From CAWAMR01 sp963783095 (GTDB lineage Bacteria > Planctomycetota > Planctomycetia > Gemmatales > Gemmataceae), in NCBI GenBank assembly GCA_963783095.1, contig CAWAMR010000018.1, positions 186,001 to 250,000 of the forward strand: a stretch of 64,000 nt of DNA, read 5' to 3'. Positions 18,625-30,034 of this stretch are shown here, one piece after another. The notes under the pieces are model-generated. The model saw only the letters and a program-made list of their open reading frames with translations. It searched no databases and had not been told where the DNA came from. Each line of letters opens with the position of its first letter. The stretch's first letter is position 1. A program made the translations under genes and the position numbers.

Positions 18625-19488
18625 TCACTTCTTCAAATGCTCATCGAAAAACTTCACGCAGGCCGCCATCGTCTGTTGCCACCTTGCCCGATTCCAGTCG
18701 CCATGGCCCTCGTCTTTGACTTCGAAGATCTCGGGTTTTCCACCCGCTTCTTTCAACTTGTCCATCATTTTGCGGGAGTGTTCAATCGGAACCAGCCAAT
18801 CCTTGGTCCCATGCATAAATAGAAACGGCGGCGCATTGCGCTTCACATAAGTGATTGGTGAGGCTTTTCGATACAGTTCCGGTTTGTCCTTGTAGGTCGC
18901 TCCCAGCATTGGCACAAATGTTGTGTTTTCTGCTGCGAAATCTCCGCCGAAGAGCGACAAATCGGTTGGACCGAAGAAACTCACTACCGCCTGAACCTTG
19001 CTGGAATACCCCGGTAATTGCTTGCCGTCGAAACCATCCTTGCTGTCGGTGACGCCCAGCATGCACACCAGGTGGCCGCCGGCAGAAAACCCGACGGCAC
19101 CGATTCGATCCTTGTCAATGTGGTATTTCTCGGCGTCTGCGCGCAGCCAACGGACAGCGGTTTTGCAATCCTCTACCGGGGCAGGGAATTTCCCTTCCGG
19201 CAAAAGGCGATAACTGATGGTGACGACGACGTATCCTTCCGGGACAAACCATCGAGGCATCCAATCGAGATCCGTTCGCTTGCCGAAGTGCCAGGCCCCG
19301 CCATGGACGCAGACGATCGCAGGATAGGGGCCTTTCCCATCGGGATAGGCGATGTCGAGCTTCAGTTCCTGGTTGTCCACCTTGGAATAGGTGATGTCGG
19401 ATTCCGTCTTGATCTTGTCTGCAGTGCGCGCAAAGCCCGCGAAACAGAAGATCGCAATAATGACGTTCCCTGCCGAAAATCGAGACAT
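18625..19488 (-). CDS. secreted alpha/beta hydrolase (carboxylesterase type)
   Basis: A 287-residue exported esterase with a signal peptide (FSAGNVIIAIFCFAGFARTA). The HGGAW oxyanion motif is at about residue 62, the nucleophile elbow is GFSAGGHLV, the acid lies in MHGTKDWLVP, and the catalytic His is in DEGHGDW. It belongs to the same broad hormone-sensitive-lipase/BD-FAE group as the protein at 8106-9056 but differs clearly in sequence, so not a recent duplicate. Substrate unknown. Intact. Confidence 0.85.
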   Translation of the reverse strand: MSRFSAGNVIIAIFCFAGFARTADKIKTESDITYSKVDNQELKLDIAYPDGKGPYPAIVCVHGGAWHFGKRTDLDWMPRWFVPEGYVVVTISYRLLPEGKFPAPVEDCKTAVRWLRADAEKYHIDKDRIGAVGFSAGGHLVCMLGVTDSKDGFDGKQLPGYSSKVQAVVSFFGPTDLSLFGGDFAAENTTFVPMLGATYKDKPELYRKASPITYVKRNAPPFLFMHGTKDWLVPIEHSRKMMDKLKEAGGKPEIFEVKDEGHGDWNRARWQQTMAACVKFFDEHLKK

Positions 19489-19514
19489 TTTGACAAGCTC
19501 CCATTGCGAGACGC

Positions 19515-20111
19515 TTACTTCTGCTTCCGACCCACGTCAAACACCGATTTGGGTCGGGCTGCTTCCAATCGATCGAACAATCCGTCGAGTATACCCTGGT
19601 AATAGGCTTCATGTTCCGAATTCAACATCGGAACGGGCGAAGGCAGCGGCAACAATACGCCCAATAAGGCAATCCGCATGCGAAAATCTTCCCAGAGCTG
19701 ACTTAGGCGGAGAACGGCGACTTCAAGTTCCTTGTCGGAAGCCGACATCAAATGGATGAAGTGATCGAATACCTTGCGCAGATCGGCAGGATTTCGAAAG
19801 TTTTGCGAATTGTTCCTGAACCACCGGCGATGTATCGATGCCGTTCTCCGACAGTTGCCGCGAATCGTCTGAAGATCTTCCAGAAGACTGCTCCACTGTA
19901 TATCGATGAAAGGCCCCGGATCGCCGAGCTCACTTTGCGATAGGCAGGCCACCGTCCAGAATTCGATGGCACCGCCAAAGCGAGTGATTAGCCCACCCAA
20001 CAGTTGTTCGATGCTCATGGAGGCGGTCGGGATGGGCATGGTTGCTGCACTCACGATGCTGTCGTCCTTTCCGAAAGTAACTGTTTCCAGCCATTTCGTA
20101 ATGTTTGCCAC
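19515..20111 (-). CDS. hypothetical protein
   Basis: Up to 198 residues, no family recognised. The body is helical, with LEDLQTIRGNC, DLRKVFDHFIHLMSASDKELEVAVLRLSQ and a Pro-rich LLPLPSPVPM before the C-terminal helix. No signal or membrane segment. The longest start (20111) overlaps the upstream gene by 61 bases, so the ATG at 20039 (MPIPTASMSIEQ) is the likelier start. Probably co-transcribed with the gene at 20051-20419. Confidence 0.45.
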   Translation of the reverse strand: MANITKWLETVTFGKDDSIVSAATMPIPTASMSIEQLLGGLITRFGGAIEFWTVACLSQSELGDPGPFIDIQWSSLLEDLQTIRGNCRRTASIHRRWFRNNSQNFRNPADLRKVFDHFIHLMSASDKELEVAVLRLSQLWEDFRMRIALLGVLLPLPSPVPMLNSEHEAYYQGILDGLFDRLEAARPKSVFDVGRKQK

Positions 20112-20419
20112 ACATCGCGGAAGGTTTCATTCGCCATGTGAAGTGAGCCGATTTGCAGATTCACATGCGCAACGTTGATGATGATGCATTCCTCGTTCGG
20201 TCGGGCCACGACAAAGCCCCGGCACTCTTCAAAAACCCATGCATAAAAATCGATTAATTCAATGTGGCCGCCACCGTGTGGCAGCCTCCTGAAGGATCGC
20301 AGATGAATCTGTCGAGAGGGCAGATGGACGACGCCAACTCCCAGATTGCAGCGGTCTTGCAGCAGTTCAGCCCGTATCGATCGCAACTCTTCTGGGTCAG
20401 CGTTGAACATTCGATCCAC
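20051..20419 (-). CDS. hypothetical protein
   Basis: A 122-residue protein, not recognised. It is soluble, with strand-rich stretches (GVGVVHLPSRQIHL, ECIIINVAHVNLQIG) and a C-terminal amphipathic helix (FRDVWQTLRNGWKQLL). Its end overlaps the next gene's longest reading, suggesting coupled translation of two small partners. Confidence 0.4.
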   Translation of the reverse strand: MDRMFNADPEELRSIRAELLQDRCNLGVGVVHLPSRQIHLRSFRRLPHGGGHIELIDFYAWVFEECRGFVVARPNEECIIINVAHVNLQIGSLHMANETFRDVWQTLRNGWKQLLSERTTAS

Positions 20420-20452
20420 CGGTTAGCCGAGCCGTGAAATCGTTTTGATGTC

Positions 20453-21860
20453 TCAGCCCATGACCTTTTCGACCACTTCGCCCGCAACATCGGTCAACCT
20501 TTCATCGCGTCCACTATGCCGGAAAGTTAATTTCTCGTGATGCAAACCCAACAGATGGAGAATGGTCGCGTGGAAATCGTTGACCGAAATTCGATTCTCC
20601 ACCGCCTTGAGTCCAAATTCATCGGTTGCGCCGATGGCCTGTCCGCCTTTGGTGCCGCCGCCGGCAAACCACATGGTATAGCCGAACGGATTGTGATCGC
20701 GCCCTCGACCGCCTTGTGTAAAGGGGGTTCGTCCAAATTCACTGCACCACACGACGAGGGTATCCTTCAACAGGTCGCGCTGTTTCAGATCCTTTAATAG
20801 GGCCGCTACGGGCTGATCGACGTGGCCGCACATCTTTCCGTGATTGGAATTCACATCATCGTGAGCATCCCACTGGGTGACCAAAGGTCCGCCGCCGGAA
20901 TACACTTGCACAAATCGAACCCCACGTTCCACGAGACGACGAGCCAGCAGGAGCCTGGTGCCGAAGTCCGCTGTTTCCTTGCGGTTCAGACCATAGGCTT
21001 CGCGCGTCGTGGCGGTTTCCTTGGCCAGATCAACGGCTTCGGGGGCATGTTGCTGCATCCGAAAGGCGAGTTCATAACTGGCAATGTGCGCCTGTAGTTC
21101 TGTATCGTCCGGATCGAGGTTCTGCTCGTTCAATTTCTTGACAAGTTCAAATGTTTTCTTTTGCTGAACGGCCCCCACTCCTTCCGGGGGTTTCAGATTC
21201 ATGATGGGGCTTGCACCCTTTCGGAAAAGCGTGCCTTGATAGACCGCCGGCAGGAATCCAGCGCCCCAACAGGGAGCACCTCCCTCCGGAACTCCTTCAG
21301 GCTGCGGCAATACACAATAAGCAGGCAGATTCGTCGCTGACACTGCCAAGTCCATAAGTTACCCAAGAACCTAAGCTCGGATAGCCCATCAAGGTGCGCC
21401 CGCCATGAAGTTCGTACATTGCAGGAGCGTGAATCGTACTCGTACACCAGCACGATCGCAAGAAGCAAATATCATCGACGCATTGAGCCAGATTGGGAAG
21501 CAAGTCGGAAACCCACATGCCGCTCTTGCCGTGTTGCTTGAATTTCCGAGTGCTGGGAAGCAGTGGGGAATCGCCTTTTGTGAACTGACTGGTCGGCCTG
21601 CCTACACTTTCGGGAAGCGGCTTGCCCTGCCATTTTTCGAGCGCTGGTTTGTGATCGAAAAGATCGATGTGACTGGGCCCGCCGACCATGAACATAAAGA
21701 TGACGGATTTGGCTTTGGCCTCAAAATGCGGTTTTTTTTGGGCGAGCGGGTTTGCAGGTGCTACATTTGCCCCAGCCTTCGCTTCGTTTTGGAGCAACCA
21801 CGCCAGGGCCATACTTCCCAAGCCGGCACCGGAGTGGAAAGAAACTCTCGACGATCGCGA
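20453..21860 (-). CDS. DUF1501 protein (alkaline-phosphatase superfamily), frameshifted
   Basis: About 465 residues of a DUF1501 protein, usually Tat-exported in planctomycetes. RDRREFL near 21850 begins the Tat-like signal and SGAGLGSMALAWLL follows in another frame. SVIFMFMVGGPSHIDLFDHKP marks the metal-binding start, then SIHAPAMYELHGG-type residues and PSLGSWVTYGLGS. The frame changes again near 21340, after which NLPAYCVLPQPEG, QWDAHDDVNSNHG, VWCSEFGRTPFTQGG, GRDHNPFGYTMWFAGGG and LHLLGLHHEKL follow in order. No clear ATG remains at the start because of the early break. DUF1501 genes often pair with DUF1549/DUF1553 cytochrome-like genes; none is adjacent. Function unproven. Confidence 0.85.
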
Positions 21861-21974
21861 GATGGGGACAGAAGTATAGCATTGGAATTGGTGGGTATTG
21901 ACATATTTCTCAGAATAACTGTTCGAGGATGAGGATGCAAGTTAGTTCATGACTGTGTTTGACCATAGATCGAT

Positions 21975-22044
21975 GTCAGGTGACTTCACCTGGTCACCCG
22001 GTCACCTTGTCATGTCACCTTGTCACCTGGTCACCTGGTCATGG
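21975..22044. repeat. short tandem repeat of CACCTGGTCA type
   Basis: About seven degenerate 9-10 base units (TCACCTGGTC, TCACCCGG, TCACCTTG, TCATG) fill most of the gap between the DUF1501 gene and the membrane-protein gene. The first units also form a small hairpin (AGGTGAC/GTCACCT). Confidence 0.7.
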
Positions 22045-22137
22045 GGGAGTCCCTACAACCTGCCCAATCGGGCGCCAATTATGCAGGAATTTTGGGAAAT
22101 AGTTGTGTTTCCGGTTCGGATACGGTGAAATAGCATT

Positions 22138-23953
22138 ATGAAGCTGCTAACCCAGGTTTTGCCTCAAGTCCGACAATTCCTTCATCAAAGCGGATGGTTC
22201 ACACCTATCACGCTCGGGGCGTTGCTGGCGCTGGAATTGTTCGGGCGGCAATGGCAGTCCGATGTCTACGATCTGGCCGGGGCAGGCATTCTTGGCCTGA
22301 TCGTCGGAACCATCGGAGTACGCCACCGTATGGCGAAACTCGGTTGGGTAAGCTACCTCGGCAAAGTGATGTGGTCCATCGCCCGCTTCGGGGATCGCTT
22401 CAAACTCGATTTTGGTCCCGATCTTCGCGGCACGCCGCCCATTCCGCGTCGATTGCCGTGGTCGGTCAAGTTTGGAGTTCTGGGATTACTGGCGTGGTGC
22501 GGCGGGGCTGTTGCGGTCTGGTCGATTGCCCCTCAGGGCTGGCGGCATTACGCCATTCAAGGGAGTTACCTCCTTTATTTGGCCGCCATTGTTACCTTGT
22601 GGGGCGTGATTTTGATCGGTTTGCTCGGCGGCATCTATTTCCCCTTTCGATTATTCAACTCCCTCTATCCGAGTTCGCAGGAACGCACTGAAGAACCGCG
22701 AATGAGCCGGCCCCAGACAAGCTTTCTCATCGTTTATTTGTCCGCCGTCATTGGTGCCTATTACTTCCTGCCGCTTTGGATCGGCCTGGCGATCGGTGGG
22801 CTATTCCTGCTCGGAGCGATCGCCATCAATCTCTGGCCTGCTCGACGTGGGATTCAGTTCATCTGGCGAGCGGCTGGGAGCCGAAAGGTTTGGTCGATCC
22901 CGACACCGCGACTATTGTTGATCGGCACCTGTATGGCGGTTCTGCTGCCGACGGCTTTGATCCTCACCTCGGCCGGCGGTCATGTTTTGAACTCTCCGGA
23001 AGCGGATCTGATGATGCCCGTGACGACCATGCTCGGCATTGCCCTGGCCTGGCTCATGCCTGGAACTCTTATTGCCGCCGGCACCTTTATCTTCCTGTTC
23101 TGGCGGCAGAATCCCTTCGTGCCGATGCCGGCCCTCCGCGCATGTCGGCGGTGCGCTGGCAGCAGCGGTGCAGCCTCAAGTCCGGTTGATCTTTCAGCGC
23201 TGGGGATGGAAGGTCTCATTTGATCCGGAGATGCCAACAGAAGTGGATGTGCGCATTCGACTGGTGGAAGCCATCCGATCTCAGGCCAAAGAATTCGAAC
23301 CCGAATGGCCTTTGTGCCTCAGTATCGAGGATTTGCAGGCCGGGCAGGTGCTCGAACGACTCGAACGTCGCGATGAGATTCAAAAACGCAGGCTGCTGAT
23401 GCGCGGCTTGAAGCGCGTTTTCAAATCCGCTGCCCAGCGAGAATTTGACTATGGATCGGGTTACTGGGTAGCGCCGCACTTGTGGTTCATGCCGGGCTTG
23501 ACCCGCGACGAGGCCGGCGAACAGGAAAACGCAGAATCGACCTTCATGGCCCAGGTAGTCGGTCCAGGGTTTCATCAGGTCATGCACCGGCACGTCCGCG
23601 AATATGTGTATCGGCTCTTTCGCTCGCTGGAAGTTGACCTGATCTTCGTCGAGGACGGCATCGATTTCCGCAACCTGAAAAAAGTTCTGAGAGTGTTGTT
23701 CGAGGTCCACGACAAATCGGCAGGGAAAAAGTGCGCCGAAGAGATTCAATTTCAGGGCTTGCCCAAGGTGAAGGTACTGATCCACGAATTTGATGTGGAT
23801 GAGCCGTTCCGTTCGGGAACCTATCCCGAACCGCGCTACGACGATCTGGGGCGGGCACGGATTCTGCACGTCTTCCGCGACCGAGGGGATGAAGAAGAAT
23901 TGATCGAGCCTCCGTTTGATTTCAGCAGTACGCCGGTGCCGCTGTTTGCATAA
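22138..23953 (+). CDS. large membrane protein with C-terminal soluble domain, one frameshift
   Basis: About 605 residues, not assigned to a family. The first 330 residues hold seven to nine hydrophobic segments (FTPITLGALLALELFG, GILGLIVGTIG, VLGLLAWCGGAVAVW, LLYLAAIVTLWGVILIGLL, LIVYLSAVIGAYYFLPLWIG, LLLIGTCMAVLLPTALIL). The frame changes near 23130; then a soluble region follows with HVGGALAAAVQPQVRLIF, DYGSGYWVAPHLWFMPG, RDEAGEQE and a conserved-looking VREYVYRLFRSLEVDLIFVE, ending at 23953. Membrane topology is clear, role unknown. Confidence 0.6.
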
Positions 23954-24087
23954 ACTCCGGACACGGAAATGACCGATGAATCTGAGGACAAGGAGGATGG
24001 ATTATCGAGCGCCTTCCGAAAGGCGAAATCCCTGAAGGTCTTTTACCCCTTGATCGATTGGTGAATCCATAGCGGGGAGTTGGAAGA

Positions 24088-24368
24088 TCAATCAATCTCC
24101 TCATCGTCCGGCGGAATGATGGGGGGTCGGGCCAAGGAAGCGGACCCAAGGTCGTTTTTATTCTTACCATTCCGGAGGGATCGGGAATCGTGAACCAGGG
24201 TACAAGCATTACCTGATCGGCAAATTGCGACGGCTCCTCCACGGGTTCGGCTGCCGTTGGTTCGTCAACGAGACGGACTTCAATCTCATGGCCGTTTACG
24301 GTCGTCCGATATGGTTTGCCGGCCTGAAGATTCAGACGGGCCAATTCCTGGTTCAACAGTGCGCTCAT
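24088..24368 (-). CDS. small hypothetical protein, probable frameshift
   Basis: Reads MSALLNQELARLNLQAGKPY from 24368 (about 93 residues). The strand-like VNGHEIEVRLVDEP and ADQVMLVPWFTIPDP are followed by LGPLPWPDPP. Near 24120, in a run of six C, the frame probably slips: the alternative reading ends IIPPDDEEID at 24088, a more natural acidic end than the basic out-of-frame tail that runs to 23922. Function unknown. Confidence 0.4.
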
Positions 24369-24421
24369 CGTTCTTCCCCATGTTGATCTCCGTTATTATA
24401 GCAAAGATCGCGTGAGGCCAT

Positions 24422-24832
24422 CTATCCCTGCAATTTCTTCCGAATCGTTTCGGGAATCTCGATCGATTCGACGTGGCCGGGTACCGTCCGGCATAGAACC
24501 GCCGTGATTCGACCCACGGCAATCGCTTCACCCGACCGGGTAAAATCGAATCGATAAGTCACCGATTTTCGGCCGATCTTTTCCACCGTAACGGCAATGT
24601 CCAGCACATCCTCGAAAATTGCGGGTTTGGAAAAATCGCAAGACACCGACACTCGTGGGAACCCGAGTCGAACACCCTGTTCGTTCCAGGTACACCGAGA
24701 GTCCGACGGAATGAAGAAACTGGTTTCCGCCGCTTCCATAAAGCGAAAGAAATTGGAAAAGTGAGCGATTCCCGCCATGTCGGTATCGCCGAACTCGATC
24801 CGTCGTTGTGTCGTGAACACTGCTGCCTCCAA
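24422..24832 (-). CDS. hotdog-fold acyl-CoA thioesterase (YbgC/4HBT type)
   Basis: A 136-residue single-domain protein. RRIEFGDTDMAGIAHFSNFFRFMEAA is the 4HBT signature, with the catalytic Asp in FGDTDMAGI. VSCDFSKPAIFEDVLDIAV and VTYRFDFTRSGEAIAVGRITAVLC supply the remaining strands. It hydrolyses acyl-CoA thioesters; the substrate is not deducible. The start is a TTG at 24832 directly after the stop of the glycosyltransferase gene, or a GTG at 24820; either implies translational coupling. Confidence 0.85.
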   Translation of the reverse strand: MEAAVFTTQRRIEFGDTDMAGIAHFSNFFRFMEAAETSFFIPSDSRCTWNEQGVRLGFPRVSVSCDFSKPAIFEDVLDIAVTVEKIGRKSVTYRFDFTRSGEAIAVGRITAVLCRTVPGHVESIEIPETIRKKLQG

Positions 24833-26126
24833 CTACACGTACCGTCTCAACACATCCATCGTTGCCGATGCCATATTTTCTGCCGTAAATCGTGAAGATA
24901 CTGCTGTCTTGCCCAACTCGCCGCATTTTCGGCGCAGTTCGTGATCCAGCAGGAGTCGGCGCAACCCCTGTGCCAGCGCTTGCGGAGAGTCCGGCTCCAC
25001 GAGAAGCCCGCCCCCCGTTTGTTCCACCAGCTCGGGGAACGAACCATGCCGCTGGTTGCACCACCGGCACGCCGTTCGCCAGTGCCTCCAGAACGTACAG
25101 GCCCTTGGGTTCGCGGTAGGTAGTGGGCACTGACAGAATATCGATCCCCTTGAGAAAACGCACCTTGTCGGCGTGGCTCGGACACTCCACGTGTTCCACG
25201 TCGGCACTCAAGCCCGCGTCACGGAGTTTCGCCAGCTCCTCTTCAAAATAGGGGCGATGATTTTCGCCGAGCCAGCCAGCGATGCGCAGTTTGCAAGGGG
25301 GTGTTTCCGGCATTCGCCGCAAGATCCGGAAGGCTTCCGCGATGTTGTGGAAACCTTTCTCCCGGCAAATCCTGGCGAAAAAGCCGATCGTACCAGGGGG
25401 TGCTCTTCGCGGAACGCTGCCGGACCGCCGTGGCCTTTCAGATTCAGCCCCGGATAGACGACGTGCAGCTTGCCGCGCTGCACATTCAAATAGCCGGCCA
25501 TGAAATCCGCATAGTAGCCGCAGGTTGCAAAGTAGCCGTCCATATGCCGCATCGTTGGCACCGATCAACTCGATACACTTTTGTCGATCCGCAGCCAACA
25601 GGGCTTCCAGGAAAATGTCATCCCCCTGTAGGATGCCCAGCACCGGCACTCCGAGCGCTTCCTTCAAGGCCGGCACGAGTCCGGAAAGGAGGACGTTGGT
25701 CAGCAAGATGACTTCCGGTCTTACTTCCGCCTGCAAGATAGTGGATGAGCTTTTTGAGTTCTTTGCGCTGTTTGCCGGATTGGCCGCGCAACATGGAGAC
25801 CGTCAAGCCGCCGAGAGTCTCGACTTCGTCTTCTGACGGCGAAGCGGCGACACCCAGTTGAGCAACCATCGGAAATTCAGAAGTTTGTCGAAAATCCACG
25901 GCGAATGCCGGAACAACCACGATTTCTGTTGGAGGTAGACGTTGATGCCGCCGAAGAACACTTTCCCCTGCGACACATCCTCTTCATCGGTGCGTATGGG
26001 CGTGTAGGTCGGGATGAGCAGGGCGTCGTGCCCTTGCTGGATGAGGGCCGAGACGAGCGTATTGTCCTTCATGCAGGAGCCGCAATACATGCCGGCAGCC
26101 CCGGCAGTGATGAACGCGATGCGCAT
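24833..26126 (-). CDS. glycosyltransferase family 4, multiply frameshifted
   Basis: About 430 residues reassembled from six frame segments. The N-terminus at 26126 (MRIAFITAGAAGMYCGSCMKDN) shows the GT-B donor-fold start. Later pieces in order are SMLRGQSGKQRKELKKLI, RPEVILLTNVLLSGLVPALK, GYYADFMAGYLNV, GTIGFFARICREKGFHNI and KLRIAGWLGENHRPYF. They are followed by SVPTTYREPKGLYVLEALAN with the EX7E-type glutamates, and a C-terminal helix near GLRRLLLDHELRRK. Retaining GT4 enzymes transfer sugar from nucleotide donors. Five indels in 1.3 kb with every motif retained point to poor sequence rather than old decay. Sits directly before the thioesterase. Confidence 0.8.
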
Positions 26127-26141
26127 GAACAGTCCACGCCG

Positions 26142-26208
26142 GTAGCCGAATTCGCCAGAATTCGGGTTTTAGATGCAGGAAGACCCGAATTCTGGCGAAT
26201 TCGGCTAC
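26142..26208. repeat. perfect 26-bp inverted repeat
   Basis: GTAGCCGAATTCGCCAGAAT.. (26142-26167) and its exact complement (26183-26208) flank a 15-base loop, 16 bases upstream of the glycosyltransferase start. Confidence 0.85.
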
Positions 26209-26404
26209 GGAAGAATTCTCAGGAGTATTCAATCACGTTGATTATACCGCCAACCGGGGCGCTTTTCGGAACAAAACTGCTGCGCGAATCGTCAGTCTTA
26301 TGTATAATACCATCTCTGCGGACTACCTGGCATCATAGCCGGGTGCCGGGTGATCGCGGTTTCAGACAATCTCATCCTGTTTACGCTCTTCTCGGAGCCT
26401 ATTG

Positions 26405-29400
26405 ATGCAACGCCTCTTTCTTCTGCTCGTCGTGGCCGGCCTTTCGACCGCCACACCGCTTCTTGCCCAATCGCGCCCTCATATGGAACTGGTACAGGGT
26501 CTGCGAAACAACGGCTTGGCCGATCTGGCTCTGACCTATCTCAACGAACTCAAAGCGAATAATCCACCCCCTGAGATTATCGTGGTTTTACCGCTCGAAT
26601 ATGCCCGCACCCGGCTCGCCCTGGCCCGGATGGAAACCGATGAAGCCAACGCAATCAGATCCTGGCAACAGCCCGAGCGGAATTCGACGTCTTCATCAAC
26701 AGCAATCCGACACACCCGCAAACTCCCTATGCCAACATCGACGTTGCTCGTCTGAACGGACTGCGCGCTAAAACTTTGTACAGCAAGGTGCGCTGGATTC
26801 ATGATCCAAAAGTGAAAGATGCCAAAATGGCCGAAGCCCGAAAATTGTTCGTGGAGGCCACGGATAAATACAAGAAAACGATAGCGGCCATTGAGAAACA
26901 GGCCAACAAGACACCGGAACTCGAGTCCCTGGAGTTGGGAGCAAAACTCGATCAGGCGATTAACTTGTACGATACCGCACAGACTTACGACGACTCCTCG
27001 GAGCAAGGTATCAAGCGCGGCGACGATCTCGAAGCCGCCAAGAAGATTTTGGAAAAGATCATGTTGCTGGAAAAAGATCCGATGGCCTGGGTTGCTCGCG
27101 CCTGGATGTCCCAGATTACGTTCGATCTTGGCGATGAGCAGACCGCCAAGGTTGAGCTCGACAACATCATCGTGAAACAGCGCAACAAATCCAAGAGCGC
27201 AAGTGGGTATTCGCGTTGCGCAGTACTGGCGAATCTATCAGAATGGCCCCAAGTTTGCCGGCAAGGGTGTAGATCCCGTCCATACCGCACTATTGATGAT
27301 GCCTCCGCCTGGCTTTCGAATTATCGCTCCTATCGCAATACCCCGGAAGGGCTGGGGGCACTGTTCACGCGCATGACGAAACGCTATACGCAGGCGATGA
27401 ATGGAGTGATCTACGATAAAGTGAACAAGAACAAGATTATCAATATCACGCCGACGGCGATCAGGCACATGGAGGAAGCGGAGAAAGACTTCAAAGAATT
27501 GATCGATTCCGATAATGAGTATTCCGAGCAATCAACTATCTTCCGGAATCAGATTCTCGTGGCGATTTTCGATCAGACCGAACGTGGTACCGGAGAAATT
27601 GACCCAGCGGCCTTGGGCTCTTTCGAGAAATGCTATCTGGCGGCACAGGTTCAGATTGCCCGGATGGTTCAGTTCAATCAGAAAAAGCCGGAACCCACCA
27701 AGGAGCAAATGGATGCCGAACAGAAAAGGCGCTACAAGAAGGCCATCGAGTTTCTGGAATATGCACTGGCTGATACAACACCCAGCGATTCGGTGAAGGA
27801 TGTTTTCAACGCGCAGTTGACATTGATCACCTATTACTTCCGGCAGCACTTCTATCAGCAGGCCGCCGTACTGGCGGAAAACACTGCTCGTACCAATCCC
27901 CGTGCCGCGAAAGCAGCGCTGGTGGCAGGCTTTGCCATGGACTGTTACGGGCAGGCTTATACGCACGACAAGCCCAAAGCGGGCATGACTCCCGAAACCC
28001 TCGATACCGATTTGGAACGCAGTGCGAGATCGCCCGCTACATCGTCAGCACCTGGCCCGATGCACCAGCAACCGATTTTCCCCGCCACATTCTTGCTCAA
28101 CAATTGGCGCGAGGATAAGTTCGAAAATGCCGTCCAGCTCTATCAGGCTATCCGGCCCGGCTACGGCAATCTCACCACGGCTTGCCTGGAAATGAGCGGC
28201 ACCATGTTCAAAATGGTCAAGCCGACCGGTGAGACTGACCCGGTTCAGTTCTACGCCAGAGCAAAGGACAACATCGCAAAACATAAAGTGATCTGGGACA
28301 AGACGATCCAGATGCTCACCAGTCTGCCGGCACCCACCGAAGAGTCGGTGGCCTGGGTAATCGAAGACGCCCAGGCCAAGTCCCAAGCCAGGAAAGGTGC
28401 GCCGCTCACCGAGCAGGAAGTTTCGGCAGCGGTGGCCGCATCCGTCAGTCCCTACTTCTCCACCCAGTCCAACCTGGCGCTGCTCTATCAATTGCAGGGC
28501 CGGACTGAAGATGCCAAGAAACTCGGCGAAGGGCTTCTGGAATCGATCGGCAAATTGACGAAACTCCAGGGTGACGCCAAAGAAATCCACACTTTCAAGG
28601 CCAAGACCATCATCTACAAGGCTTTGGCGAATGAATGCGTCGAGTATTCCAAGCAGAAGAAATACGCCAAGGTTGCGGAAATGCTCGATCCCCTGATCGC
28701 AAAAATGCAGACGGACTTTGCCGCCAAGAAAGAGGGCAGCGAACCGCCCAAGGATTTTCGGGATTCCCAGCGGCAAGTGCTCGTCATCGCTCTGCAGAGT
28801 GCGGTGCAGGACGGCAAGATCGCGCGGGCAGGCGACCTCCTGAATGTGCTCGAACAAAGCGGCGGCAGCACCGGCGGCAACTTCAGTATGATGTGCGGTC
28901 TCTTGCGGGTACCATTCGCAGCCAACTCGATGGGTTGCGCGAAGAACTCCGTAAAAATCCAAAGGACAAAGAAAAGAAACTGGAAATCGACAATCTTACC
29001 AAGGGATTCACGGAGTTCCTCAATCAGATCGCACCGAAAGCGGATCAGATCAAGGACGAGGACGGCAAGATCGAAATGAAAATCTTCCTCGCTCAAGGTT
29101 ATGGCAGCGTCGATTCCTACGCCGAAGCCGTCAAACTGCTCAAGCCGGTTCGAGATAGCCTGAAAACCATGAAATTTACACCCGAGCAAAAGGAAGCGAT
29201 GGAGTGCAAGAAAAAGCAGGTTGACTTCGCTCTGCTCCATAACCTTCGGTTGGGGAAAAAGTACGACGATGCCGAAGCGGTATTCAAGGAAGTCATCGGG
29301 CCCGAGCCCAAAAAGGGGCCGATACCCGTTGCCTCCAGAGGTTGGGGCTACTTGGTTCCCATGGTTCGCAAAGAGCGAGCGCTTATGAAGGAAGAAATCG

Positions 29401-29909
29401 CCCTCAATTGGACATCGGTCAAGCCCTCCAAGGCCATCAAGTGGAGAGAAGCATTGGATGAATGGGCCGAGATAAAAAAGGCATTTGCCGGCAACATCCC
29501 CCCCCGACTGGATGAAAACAGCCCAAGCATGATCAAACCCATTCACTTCATGTTTTTCACGGGAGGCGTGGTCGGAACCACCAACCCTATCCAGATTGCA
29601 TTGAAGGACATCATTCGGACTAAAGTCGAAACAGCACACCGAAAACGAATGACGTTCTTCGACATTTACCTGGATCAAGCCAACTGTTCCCTCAAAGCGT
29701 ACCACGCGCTCGATCCGGTGAAGTACGATGCACCGATGACCAAGGTCGCCCGCAGCATGGCAGAATTCCACGCCAAGAACCCCGATCTCTCCCCCGAGCA
29801 CCTGGAGCGGATCAAGGCGATTTTGGAGCAGTATCCGACGACCTTCAAGCCCAAGTATCTGGAAGCGGACGCAGAATTTAATCCGAATCCGAATCCGAAG
29901 TCAAAATAA
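26405..29909 (+). CDS. secreted TPR-like repeat protein, frameshifted
   Basis: About 1165 residues. A signal peptide MQRLFLLLVVAGLSTATPLLAQ starts at 26405; the rest is helical repeat sequence in TPR/SEL1 style (AKKILEKIMLLEKDPMAWVA, AAVLAENTARTNPRAAKAAL, NLALLYQLQGRTEDAKKLGE, YGSVDSYAEAVKLLKPV). Main frame segments are 26405-about 26670, 26670-28890 and 28890-29909. Two short stretches near 27205-27310 and 28025-28110 make sense only in another frame (AQYWRIYQNGPKFAGKG; CEIARYIVSTWPDAPATDF), so indels come in compensating pairs. No catalytic motif. A TATAAT at 26303-26308 is a possible promoter element. Probably a periplasmic scaffold; partners may be the next two loci. Confidence 0.65.
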
Positions 29910-29941
29910 GTGTTCTTTCGTTAGTTCCAAGTTCCTACGTT

Positions 29942-30016
29942 GGTTCCAAGTTCCAAGTTCCAAGTTGAAGACCGACAACCCTTTGGATTTTCAACTTGGA
30001 ACCTGGAGATTGGAAC
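29942..30016. repeat. inverted repeat of GTTCCAA units
   Basis: A left arm of three TTCCAAG units ending CAAGTTGAA (29942-29969) pairs with TTCAACTTGGAA..TTGGAAC (29990-30016). It fills the gap between the two TPR-like genes. Confidence 0.75.
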
Positions 30017-30034
30017 TTTAGTGAGTATACCCCT

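Noticed and set aside
21405..21932. Plus-strand 175-codon frame
   Set aside because: It is antisense to the DUF1501 gene, whose conserved motifs fill the other strand.
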